DNA of 64,000 nt from Bacteroidia bacterium (GTDB taxonomy: Bacteria > Bacteroidota > Bacteroidia > Flavobacteriales_D > Sanyastnellaceae), in contig JAUICJ010000008.1 of assembly GCA_030427925.1 (NCBI GenBank), positions 1 through 64,000 of the forward strand, in the 5' to 3' direction. Position numbers and translations under genes: made by a program. Positions 51,487 to 59,316 of this stretch are shown piece after piece. Every line of letters starts with the position of its first letter. The stretch's first letter is position 1. The notes beneath the pieces were generated by a model that was not told where the DNA came from, made no database searches, and was given only the letters and a program-made list of their open reading frames with translations.

Positions 51487-52287
51487 TCATGCAAAGGGGG
51501 CGCCGCATCGGTAGCAGAAGACCGCGTCGTCGCGGTGGCCCTCCGCTCCACAGTCGTCGCAGGCGCGGGTGGAATCGTGGCCTCCGCTCCGGGCGAGTTC
51601 CGCGCCGACGATGCCGGTGGGAACGGCGATGATGGCGTAGCCGGTGATCATCATGGCGGAGGCGATGATTTGGCCTACAACGGTTTCCGGGGCCAAATCC
51701 CCATACCCCACCGTCGTCACCGTCACAATCGCCCAATACACGCTGCGCGGAATGCTCGTAAAGCCCGACTGCGGCCCCTCCACGAGGTACATCACGGTCC
51801 CCACGATGGTCACGAGCGCGAGCACAGCGAAGAGGAAGACCGTGATTTTCGGACGGCTCGCCCGCAACGCCGCTGTGATGGTGCTGGACGCCTTCGTGAA
51901 CCCGGCGAGTTTCAAAACGCGGAAGACGCGCAGCAACCGAACAATGCGGATGATGCGCACGCTGTGCAATCCGGGGAACAAGAATCCCAAAAAGGTGGGC
52001 AGGATGGCGAGCAAGTCCACCAAGCCAAAAAACGACGTGGCGTAAAGCAGCGGCCTTCGAACGGTCCACAACCGCAACAGGTATTCCACCGCGAAGACTC
52101 CGGTGAACCCCCATTCGATGTGCATGAACGCCTCGGCATAACGGCTTTGGAGCGAAGGGACGCTCTCGAGCATGACCACTCCGACGTTGAGCAGGATGAC
52201 CCACAAGAGCACCACATCGAAGGTTCGGCCCGCCGGGGTCTCCGCCTCGAAGATGATTTCGTGCAAACGCAATCGCCAGCCTTTCAT
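51487..52287 (-). CDS. Voltage-gated potassium channel with C-terminal zinc ribbon
   Basis: A 266-residue six-helix ion channel subunit. The S4 helix has Arg every third position (RIIRIVRLLRVFRVLKL, 111-127), and the selectivity filter is TVGYGD (192-197). A C-terminal tail carries four Cys (243, 246, 258, 261) as CDDCG...CYRCG, a typical zinc ribbon, in place of the usual RCK or cyclic-nucleotide domain. The start (MKGWRLRLHEIIFE) is that of KvAP-like prokaryotic channels. It lies 37 bp after the dehydrogenase gene. Confidence 0.92.
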   Translation of the reverse strand: MKGWRLRLHEIIFEAETPAGRTFDVVLLWVILLNVGVVMLESVPSLQSRYAEAFMHIEWGFTGVFAVEYLLRLWTVRRPLLYATSFFGLVDLLAILPTFLGFLFPGLHSVRIIRIVRLLRVFRVLKLAGFTKASSTITAALRASRPKITVFLFAVLALVTIVGTVMYLVEGPQSGFTSIPRSVYWAIVTVTTVGYGDLAPETVVGQIIASAMMITGYAIIAVPTGIVGAELARSGGHDSTRACDDCGAEGHRDDAVFCYRCGAPFA

Positions 52288-52324
52288 GCAGCGATGTTAC
52301 GCAATTTTCTACAGGAGGGAAGGG

Positions 52325-53212
52325 TCAACGGAAGGTCGGAGCGACCTCGACGTCTTTCGAACCCGGCGTGTAGACGTAGAAGCCCTCACCGGACTTGCGG
52401 CCGAGCTTGCCCGCCGTCACCATGTTCACGAGCAAGGGACACGGGGCGTACTTCGGGTTGCCGAGCCCGTCATGCAGCACGCGCAGGATGCTCAAGCACA
52501 CGTCGAGCCCGATGAAATCGGCCAGCAGCAGCGGTCCCATCGGGTGCGCCATGCCGAGCTTCATCACCTCGTCGATCGCGTCCACCGTCGCCACGCCTTC
52601 GTGCAGCGTGATGATGGCCTCGTTGATCATCGGCATCAGGATGCGGTTCGCAACGAATCCCGGGTAGTCGTTCACCTCCACGGGAATCTTGCCCAAATCC
52701 CGGCTCCACGCCATCACCTGTTCCGTCACCTCATCGCTCGTAGCATACCCGCGGATGACTTCCACGAGTTTCATCACCGGAACCGGGTTCATGAAGTGCA
52801 TCCCGATGACGTGCTCTGGACGGTTCGTTACCGCCGCGATGGCTGTGATGGAAATGCTGGACGTGTTGGTGGCGAGGATTGCGCCTGCCGGGGCAGCGGC
52901 GTCCATTTGGCGGAAGATGTCGAGCTTCAAGTCCACGCGCTCGGTGGCCGCTTCCACCACGAGGTCTGCCTGGGCCACGCCCGAGGCCAAATCCGTCGAC
53001 GGCACCAACCGTCCCAACGTCGCCGCTTTTTCGTCCTCAGTGAGGGCGCCTTTATTGATTTGGCGGTCGAGGTTCTTGGCGATGGTGGCCAACGCCCGGT
53101 CGAGCGCTTCGGAACTGACGTCAATCAAGGTGACTTGGGAGCCGGCTTGTGCGAACACATGGGCAATGCCATTGCCCATGGTGCCCGCGCCGATGACGGA
53201 TACGTGCTTCAT
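52325..53212 (-). CDS. 3-hydroxybutyryl-CoA dehydrogenase
   Basis: A 295-residue enzyme that oxidises 3-hydroxyacyl-CoA with NAD in beta-oxidation or butanoate metabolism. The Rossmann motif is VIGAGTMGNGIAHVFAQAG, followed by NTSSISIT, the catalytic His-Glu region HFMNPVPVMKLVEV, and DYPGFVANRILMPMINEA. The length matches the short FadB-like/PaaH/Hbd type. The start overlaps the DUF5606 stop (ATGA). Confidence 0.94.
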   Translation of the reverse strand: MKHVSVIGAGTMGNGIAHVFAQAGSQVTLIDVSSEALDRALATIAKNLDRQINKGALTEDEKAATLGRLVPSTDLASGVAQADLVVEAATERVDLKLDIFRQMDAAAPAGAILATNTSSISITAIAAVTNRPEHVIGMHFMNPVPVMKLVEVIRGYATSDEVTEQVMAWSRDLGKIPVEVNDYPGFVANRILMPMINEAIITLHEGVATVDAIDEVMKLGMAHPMGPLLLADFIGLDVCLSILRVLHDGLGNPKYAPCPLLVNMVTAGKLGRKSGEGFYVYTPGSKDVEVAPTFR

Positions 53213-53841
53213 GTTGCGGAGTCGTCGGATTTCTTCGCCGCGGGCTTCTTGGCCGCAGGTTTCTTAGCAGCGGGCTTTTTGGTGGCCGTTTTTCCTTCGC
53301 CGTCCTCTTTCTTCGAAGCCGCTTTCGTCGCAGCGGGTTTTTTCGCAGCCGGCTTTTTCGCGGGAGCGGCCTTCTCCTCGGCAGCAGCTTTCTGCTCGGC
53401 AGCTTGGGCCTCTTCAGCCGCAGCTTGTTCGTTCGCTTCCTCGATTTCGTGTTGCGATTCGAGCGGGAACGCGTTGTGCTGGGCCAACGTATTGAACCAC
53501 TGAATCAGTTTCTTCAAGTCCGAATTGTAGACCCGATCGTGATCCAATTCAGGAATGATGCCGTCCACGAAATCCCGGATTTCAGCGGGAGCGGCCTTGT
53601 GGGAAATGCCTTCCTTGCCTCCGGTGTGGTCGTGGATGCGGTGCAACACATCCCGCAAGTGGATGTCCTCACCGGTGGTGTACATGGTGATGTCGCCCAA
53701 GCTGCTGACGCGGCTGGTGGCGGCAATGCTCATGCGTTTGCCATCGGTCATGGACTGCACAACGAGGCTGTTGCGGCCGGTGGTCAGGATGCGGTACAAG
53801 CCGGGCTTGCCGGCGATGGCGATGATTTCTTGAATGATCAT
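53209..53841 (-). CDS. DUF5606 protein with Lys/Ala/Pro-rich tail
   Basis: A 210-residue protein. The N-terminal ~140 residues (IIQEIIAIAGKPGLYRILTTGRNSLVVQS) are the Bacteroidota-specific DUF5606 domain, of unknown function. Then comes an acidic Ala/Glu/Gln stretch and a tail of repeated KKPAAKKPAA units like histone H1 or AlgP tails. The tail may bind nucleic acid or be a flexible spacer. TATTTTCG (CGAAAATA, 53857-53864 on the plus strand) is a -7 element with a ~15-base leader. It is the first gene of the minus-strand unit ending at the K+ channel. Confidence 0.82.
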   Translation of the reverse strand: MIIQEIIAIAGKPGLYRILTTGRNSLVVQSMTDGKRMSIAATSRVSSLGDITMYTTGEDIHLRDVLHRIHDHTGGKEGISHKAAPAEIRDFVDGIIPELDHDRVYNSDLKKLIQWFNTLAQHNAFPLESQHEIEEANEQAAAEEAQAAEQKAAAEEKAAPAKKPAAKKPAATKAASKKEDGEGKTATKKPAAKKPAAKKPAAKKSDDSAT

Positions 53842-53882
53842 GGTCGTAATTCGTCGCGAAAATAGCGAATTGTGGCCATCGG

Positions 53883-54410
53883 TCAGTGAGAAGGCCCCGC
53901 CGCGTCGGCTTCGAGGTCTGAAAACGACGGGATGGTCATCAGGAATTGGGGCATGCGATCGGCAAAAAATTGAAGGGCGTGGTGTTGAACGCCGTTGGAG
54001 ATGACGAGCACCGGAACCTGCAACACCATGTTGTAGCGCGCTGCTTGTTGGTAGACCTTTTCATCGAGGGCCACTTCCGGTGCTTTGCACTCCACCATCA
54101 ACAAAGGGCGCCCGGCCCGGTTGTGGCAAACGATGTCAGCCCGGCGCTTCATTCCATTGATTTTCAATGGGCATTCGACGGCAACGAGTCCAGCGGGATA
54201 GCCTAAGAAATCGGTGAGGTAAGCGAGCCAATGCTGGCGGACCCATTCTTCTGGTTCCAGCTTGACGTACTTCCGTCGCGACCGACAAAATACCTCCGCA
54301 AAGGACTCGCCTTGTCGAAGGGTCAGCGCGGTGGGAGGCAGCGTGAGTGGCGGGCCGAAGGGCGCTTCGGACCGTTCGGGATTTGTGGGCAACTCACGCT
54401 CGCCGGACAT
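53883..54410 (-). CDS. Stand-alone HsdR N-terminal (PD-(D/E)xK nuclease-like) protein
   Basis: A 175-residue protein matching the N-terminal nuclease domain of type I restriction R subunits without the helicase. The nuclease core is RADIVCHNRAGRPLLMVECKAP, which contains Asp, then Glu-x-Lys as in PD-(D/E)xK folds. After a Pro/Leu-rich start comes YVKLEPEEWVRQHWLAYL. No hsdM or hsdS is near, so it is not a restriction system as such. It is divergent from holA; its -7 element TAACTTCG (CGAAGTTA on the plus strand, 54416-54423) sits five bases before the ATG. Confidence 0.82.
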   Translation of the reverse strand: MSGERELPTNPERSEAPFGPPLTLPPTALTLRQGESFAEVFCRSRRKYVKLEPEEWVRQHWLAYLTDFLGYPAGLVAVECPLKINGMKRRADIVCHNRAGRPLLMVECKAPEVALDEKVYQQAARYNMVLQVPVLVISNGVQHHALQFFADRMPQFLMTIPSFSDLEADAAGPSH

Positions 54411-54415
54411 GGTGT

Positions 54416-54439
54416 CGAAGTTACGGCGACTTACCTTTG
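54416..54439. promoter_or_regulatory. Back-to-back promoters of the HsdR_N gene and holA
   Basis: The two genes are separated by 34 bp. The leftward element is at 54416-54423 and the rightward TACCTTTG at 54432-54439. Each ends five bases before its own start codon. The -33 element of each promoter must lie beyond the other start codon. Confidence 0.65.
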
Positions 54440-54444
54440 TGTTC

Positions 54445-55461
54445 ATGCCGCATCGCCAAATCCTCCGCGACATCGAGGCCGGGAGCTTCAAGCCGTTGTA
54501 CCTGTTGCACGGGGAGGAGCCGTACTTCATCGACGTCTTGACCAAGGCGCTGGAGGCGACGGTGGTGGAGGAGTCGATGAAGGATTTCAACCAAACCATT
54601 TTTTACGGGAAAGACACGGAAATCGATGCCATCCTCGATGCGGCGCGCCGCTTTCCGATGATGGCGGATCGGCAGCTGGTGTTGGTGCGGGAGGCCCAGG
54701 ATTTGGCGGCGTGGCGGCGGTCGGCGGAAATGGAACGGCTCGAGGCGTATGCGAAGCAGCCGCACGACTCCACGGTGCTCGTGTTCGCGTTCAAGGGCAA
54801 AAAGGCGGATGGGCGGCTCAAGGCCGTGAAAGCCATCCAGCAGCGGGGGGTGGTGTTCCTGAGCGAGCGGGTGCGGGACTACAAATTGCCGGCGTGGATC
54901 GGGGAGGCGGTGAAGGAATCGGGTTTGGCCATCAGCACGCCCACGGCCACCTTGCTCGCGGAACACCTCGGTACGAACCTCAGCAAGGTGATGAACGAGC
55001 TGACGAAACTCGCCATCGTCTTACCCAAGGGCGCGACCATCACGCCGGAAATCATCGAGGAGCACATCGGCATCAGCAAGGACTACAACGTGTTCGAGCT
55101 GCAGAATGCGCTCGCGGCGAAGGACATCATGAAGGCAAACCGCATCGTGAATTACTTCGAAGCAAATCCGAAGGATCATCCGGTGGCGATGCTCATGCCG
55201 GTATTGGGGAGCTTTTTCAGCAAGTTGTTTGCGTACCAGTCCCTGACCGATCAAAGTCCGGCGGGGGCGGCGCGGGCGTTGAAGTGCGCGCCGTTTGCTG
55301 TGAAGCAGTACGCCGAAGCCTCGAAGCGGTATGCGCCTGCGAAGGTGGGGCGCATCTTCGGCTACTTGCGGGAGGCGGATCGGAAATCGAAGGGGCAGGG
55401 CAACGCGACCGTGACGGATGGGATGTTGCTTCGGGAGGCGATTTTCAAGATCCTGCACTGA
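54445..55461 (+). CDS. holA: DNA polymerase III subunit delta
   Basis: A 338-residue clamp-loader subunit that opens the sliding clamp. It begins MPHRQILRDIEAGSFKPLYLLHGEEPYFID, the delta-family N-terminus, with LVLVREAQDL, SKVMNELTKLAIVLP and a helical C-terminal domain. The ORF is open upstream to 54262, but the divergent promoters in that stretch and the conserved start select the ATG at 54445. Confidence 0.93.
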   Translation: MPHRQILRDIEAGSFKPLYLLHGEEPYFIDVLTKALEATVVEESMKDFNQTIFYGKDTEIDAILDAARRFPMMADRQLVLVREAQDLAAWRRSAEMERLEAYAKQPHDSTVLVFAFKGKKADGRLKAVKAIQQRGVVFLSERVRDYKLPAWIGEAVKESGLAISTPTATLLAEHLGTNLSKVMNELTKLAIVLPKGATITPEIIEEHIGISKDYNVFELQNALAAKDIMKANRIVNYFEANPKDHPVAMLMPVLGSFFSKLFAYQSLTDQSPAGAARALKCAPFAVKQYAEASKRYAPAKVGRIFGYLREADRKSKGQGNATVTDGMLLREAIFKILH

Positions 55462-55635
55462 GTGGGGGGAGTTTTTCACCAAACCCCGCAACGGGTTTTG
55501 GGGTGCGGGTCGCTTTCGCTAACTTCGGCCGCTTGTGAAGGTCCGACTTTTTGGCAGCGTGTTTGTTGAAGGGCGGGCGATGAATGTTGAAACCTGGGGT
55601 CAGATTTGGCCCGACAATCGAAAAGCAACGACTGC

Positions 55636-56805
55636 ATGAACGCACGTTTCCTTACCCAAGCGCTCGCAGGTGCGGCCCTCCTTTGCGGCCCCCTCCTGTC
55701 CATCCAAGCCCAAGATAACCTCGTGCCCAACGGCAGTTTCGAGGAAGCCGATGTGCGCCGATTGAAGAACTATGGCCAGCTCGCGGAGTTTTGCGAGCCG
55801 TGGTTTTCTTTGACGGAAGCCCCCCTTGACCTGTACGCTGAGGGCATGAAGGGCGAAAAGGTGAACATTCCATCCAACCTCTACGGCAAGCAAGACGCTT
55901 CCGATGGTTCGAATTACGCGGGGTTGCGGGCGTATTCAAAAAATACGCGGTTGTTCCGGCAGTACTACCAAGTGAAGCTCACCGAATCCCTTGAGGAGAA
56001 TCAGATGTACTGCGTTTCGTTTGACTTGTCGCTGGCGGACATGTCGCGCTATGCGGTGAACGGCATCGGGGCGTACTTGAGCGATCGGAAATTGGCCCAA
56101 GGCAACACGGGGGTGTTCGTGACGGAGCCGTCCGTGCGCCACCACGCCGACAAGGTGATGATGTTCTACGACGGATGGGAAACCGTTTGTGGGACGGTCA
56201 TCGGAACGGGCGAGGAGGAGTACCTGATCATCGGGGCCTTCTCAGGAGACAGCGACATGACCATTGAAAAGGTGAAGCGTCCGGCTGGCTTTGTGGGCGC
56301 TCAGGAATCACACGCGTATTACTATTTGGACAACATCCAAGTGCATGCCGTGGAAGCCAAATCCCAGTGCACCTGCAGCGCTGCGGACGAAGTGAAGGAA
56401 GACCTGGTCTACGGCTCGTCAACGGTGCTCAATGAAAACATGACGGACGCGGAAAAGCTGAGCGTCATGGCGGTGTATTACGCGTTCTTGAAGCGCACCG
56501 CTACCGGTGCGGGCGCCCAAACCATCGCTTCCGTAGCGGAGTTGATGGCAGCGAATCCGGGCTGGAAGTTGCGCGTGGTCGGCCACGCCGATGACGACGA
56601 ATACAACGAAGGGCGGGTGAACGCGCGCTACGCCTCCTTGGGGGAGAAGCGGGCCAACATCGTGGTCGATGCGCTCATCGAGGCGGGCGTCCCTGCTGAC
56701 CGCATCGTGGTGGATGCACGGGAAAACGAGGACCCAGCGTCCACGCGGGACACCGACATCAGCCGCGCTCAAAACCGACGGGTCACCTTCGAGTTGATTC
56801 AATAA
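55636..56805 (+). CDS. OmpA-like protein with N-terminal beta-sandwich domain (first of pair)
   Basis: A 389-residue exported protein (signal peptide ending near SIQAQ). The mature protein starts DNLVPNGSFEE, a start seen in carbohydrate-binding-like beta-sandwich domains, which runs to ~250. A CTC motif follows, then an OmpA-type peptidoglycan-binding domain (about 275-389) with VVGHADDDEYNEGRVNARYA and AQNRRVTFELIQ. The OmpA domain is diverged compared with its neighbour. CAGATTTG near 55602-55609 is a candidate -7 element. It is probably transcribed with the next gene. Confidence 0.82.
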   Translation: MNARFLTQALAGAALLCGPLLSIQAQDNLVPNGSFEEADVRRLKNYGQLAEFCEPWFSLTEAPLDLYAEGMKGEKVNIPSNLYGKQDASDGSNYAGLRAYSKNTRLFRQYYQVKLTESLEENQMYCVSFDLSLADMSRYAVNGIGAYLSDRKLAQGNTGVFVTEPSVRHHADKVMMFYDGWETVCGTVIGTGEEEYLIIGAFSGDSDMTIEKVKRPAGFVGAQESHAYYYLDNIQVHAVEAKSQCTCSAADEVKEDLVYGSSTVLNENMTDAEKLSVMAVYYAFLKRTATGAGAQTIASVAELMAANPGWKLRVVGHADDDEYNEGRVNARYASLGEKRANIVVDALIEAGVPADRIVVDARENEDPASTRDTDISRAQNRRVTFELIQ

Positions 56806-56836
56806 TTTCGTTCTTCGTTCGTTCTTAGTTGCATCG

Positions 56837-57994
56837 ATGATGAACGGACGAACCTGCGCAGTGAAGGAGCTTCTGTGGGCCGCGGGCCTGTGGGGGCTCC
56901 TTTTTTCGTGGCATGATGCTGGGGGGCAGGTGAACCTGGTGCCCAATGGCGGATTCGAGGATGCGGCGTGGTGCCCGGCGAGCTACAACAATTCGACCTT
57001 GCGCACGGCGCGGGGCTGGAGCCAGCCGACGCAGGGGACGCCCGATCACTTCAAGGCGTGCAGTTCGGAGGCGGGGGTGCCCCGCAATGCGTTCGGCGAC
57101 CAGCTGGCCGTGGAGGGGGAGGCGTACGCGGGGGTGGTGACGTACAGTGCGGCGAAGCCGTCGTACCGGGAGTATTTGCAGGCTGAATTGTCGCGCTCCC
57201 TCGTCCGGGGGGAGTGGGTGTGCGTGTCGTGGTGGGTGTGCGCGGCCGATCAGGCGAAGTTGGTGGCAGATGGAATGGGGGTGCATTTGGGGGCCGATGC
57301 CCCGAAGGCGCGTGGGGAGGGGGTGTTGCCTGTTCGGCCTCAGGTGGACAATCCGCGTTTTCACTTGGTGAGCGATCGGCACAGTTGGATTCGGTTGTCG
57401 GACGCGTACCAAGCCGAAGGGGGCGAGCGGTTCATCACGGTCGGTAACTTTCGCCCGCCCCGGGAGAACCGGGTGCTTGAGCGGCGGGATGCGGCGTCGG
57501 ATTCGAGTCCGTGGGCTTATGCGTACGTGGACGATGTGCGGGTGGAACCGGTGGACGGGCCGGATGGGTGTTCGTGCTTGAACCGGACGTACCTTGAGGA
57601 GGCGACGGACCCGCCTTGGGAGGCGTTTTTGGTGGAACGGGTGGCGCTGGAGTCGGTGCTGTTCGCATTCGACGAGTCGGCGCTCGATGGGCTCGCGGAA
57701 GCGCAGTTGGAGCGGGTTGCGGCGGCGATGCGGAAGAACCGGTATTTGGTGATGGAAGTGAATGGGCACACGGATGTGGTGGGGCCGGATGGGTACAATT
57801 TGGCCTTGAGCCAGGCCCGAGCCCAAAGCGTAATCGACTTCCTCATTGAGCGCGGCGTTGACCCCCATCGCTTGGAACTTGCGTACCACGGCAGCCGGCT
57901 GCCTGCTGCCGACAACAGCACGCCCGATGGCCGGCGCCAAAACCGCCGCGTGGAATTCGAGCTCCTTGAGCACGCCTTCCTGCCGATGCAATGA
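56837..57994 (+). CDS. OmpA-like protein with N-terminal beta-sandwich domain (second of pair)
   Basis: A 385-residue paralogue of the preceding protein, with the mature start VNLVPNGGFEDAAWCP and the same order of domains. Its OmpA domain is canonical: EVNGHTDVVGPDGYNLALSQARA, then VIDFLIERGVDPHRL and GRRQNRRVEFEL. It should anchor to peptidoglycan and display the N-terminal domain in the periplasm or at the surface. TAGTTGC lies seven bases before the start ATG; the starts at 56837 and 56840 are equivalent. The stop is adjacent to the convergent MFS stop. Confidence 0.85.
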   Translation: MMNGRTCAVKELLWAAGLWGLLFSWHDAGGQVNLVPNGGFEDAAWCPASYNNSTLRTARGWSQPTQGTPDHFKACSSEAGVPRNAFGDQLAVEGEAYAGVVTYSAAKPSYREYLQAELSRSLVRGEWVCVSWWVCAADQAKLVADGMGVHLGADAPKARGEGVLPVRPQVDNPRFHLVSDRHSWIRLSDAYQAEGGERFITVGNFRPPRENRVLERRDAASDSSPWAYAYVDDVRVEPVDGPDGCSCLNRTYLEEATDPPWEAFLVERVALESVLFAFDESALDGLAEAQLERVAAAMRKNRYLVMEVNGHTDVVGPDGYNLALSQARAQSVIDFLIERGVDPHRLELAYHGSRLPAADNSTPDGRRQNRRVEFELLEHAFLPMQ

Positions 57995-59266
57995 TCAGCC
58001 TTGGCGCACCGCTCCCTTCGGAATGGTCAGCATGACCAACAGCGCAGCACCGAAGTACAAGATGAGGGTAAGGACGCTGGCCCGCATGGACCCCGTGATG
58101 CCCTCGATGTAGCCCCAGCTGAACATGCCGATGATCAGCCCTCCTTTCTCGAGCACCTCGTAAAAACTGAAGTAGCTCGCATGGTCTTCGGTTTCAGGGA
58201 GCATTTTCGAGTAGGTCGAGCGGTTCAGGCTTTGGGTTCCTCCCATCATGAACCCGATGATTCCGGCGGCCAAAAAGAACCCGTTCGTGGAATTCACTCC
58301 TGCATACGCGTAGACGCATACGGCCGCCCAAACCACCGTGCACACCATGAGCGCTTTGATGTTCCCGATTTTCCCGCTCAACCACGCCACGATCATCGCC
58401 CCGGGAATGGCCAACAATTGAACCGCAATGATGGCCACGATCAGCTCCGCATCTTTCAAGCCCACTTCCTTGATTCCGAATGAAGTGGCCATGAGCATGA
58501 TCGTTTGCAACGCCATGGAGATGATGAAAAAACTCAACAGGTAGCGCTTCAACCCTTCGTTGTCAGCCAAATCCCGCGCCACCCCTCGCAATTCCTCAAA
58601 TCCCTTCACCCACAAGTTGCCCTCCCCGCTGTGCCGATACGGGTTCACGGGCAGCCACCTGAACGCCGGCTGGGCCCAAGCAATCCACCACACCCCAACA
58701 AGCACGAACGACCACCGAGCACTCACGTCAAACCCTTTGATCATCACGAGCGAAACCACCAACAAAATCAGGCTTCCGATGTAGCCCATGATGTATCCCC
58801 GCGCGCCCAATCGGTCGTGCTCCTCAGGCGGTGCGATTTCCGGTAAGTAGGCGTTGTAAAACCCAAGAGAACCCCAGAATCCGATGTTCGCAAAGAACAA
58901 ACTCGCCATGCTCCATTCGAGGTGTTCCGGATTGAAAAAGTACATCGTGGTGCAGGCCGCCGCTCCGGTGTAGCAGAAGACCTTCATGAAGAATTTCTTC
59001 TTCCCGGCATAATCCGCCAGCCCGCTGAGCATGGGGTTCAAGGTGATGACGACGAGAAAGGAAGCGGCCAAGACATAAGCGTACAACTGGGTGTTCGAGA
59101 AGTCGGCTCCGAAAAACCGCACCGTATCCCCGGTGATGGCGTTGTAGAAAATGGGAAAGATGGCGGTGGTGATGACCAGCGAATAGACGCTGTTGGCCCA
59201 GTCATAGAGGGTCCACGCTTTGCGCACTTTCAAGACGTCAGCGCGCACAGGTTGCGAATCGTTCAT
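57995..59266 (-). CDS. MFS transporter, UMF1/Atg22-like
   Basis: A 423-residue protein with about twelve membrane helices. The N-terminal signature YDWANSVYSLVITTAIFPIFYN is diagnostic of the UMF1 group of the major facilitator superfamily. The inter-helix motif GGTQSLNRSTYSKMLPE is also typical. Amino acid or small-molecule efflux is suggested for relatives; no substrate is inferred here. The start at 59266 follows TATCTTG (CAAGATA, 59272-59278 on the plus strand) by five bases and is preferred to a longer open frame that begins outside the signature. Confidence 0.9.
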   Translation of the reverse strand: MNDSQPVRADVLKVRKAWTLYDWANSVYSLVITTAIFPIFYNAITGDTVRFFGADFSNTQLYAYVLAASFLVVITLNPMLSGLADYAGKKKFFMKVFCYTGAAACTTMYFFNPEHLEWSMASLFFANIGFWGSLGFYNAYLPEIAPPEEHDRLGARGYIMGYIGSLILLVVSLVMIKGFDVSARWSFVLVGVWWIAWAQPAFRWLPVNPYRHSGEGNLWVKGFEELRGVARDLADNEGLKRYLLSFFIISMALQTIMLMATSFGIKEVGLKDAELIVAIIAVQLLAIPGAMIVAWLSGKIGNIKALMVCTVVWAAVCVYAYAGVNSTNGFFLAAGIIGFMMGGTQSLNRSTYSKMLPETEDHASYFSFYEVLEKGGLIIGMFSWGYIEGITGSMRASVLTLILYFGAALLVMLTIPKGAVRQG

Positions 59267-59303
59267 GGAGGCAAGATAGGCCGTTCGGGCAGTTGAAGTG
59301 TCG

Positions 59304-59316
59304 TAATTTTGCTGCG
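59304..59316 (+). promoter_or_regulatory. lhgO promoter -7 element
   Basis: TAATTTTG at 59304-59311 matches TAnnTTTG; CTGCG separates it from the ATG at 59317. A leaderless transcript is predicted. Confidence 0.65.

Noticed and set aside
53883-54410. Possible restriction-modification locus
   Set aside because: Only the HsdR N-terminal nuclease-like domain is present, with no helicase, methylase or specificity subunit nearby.
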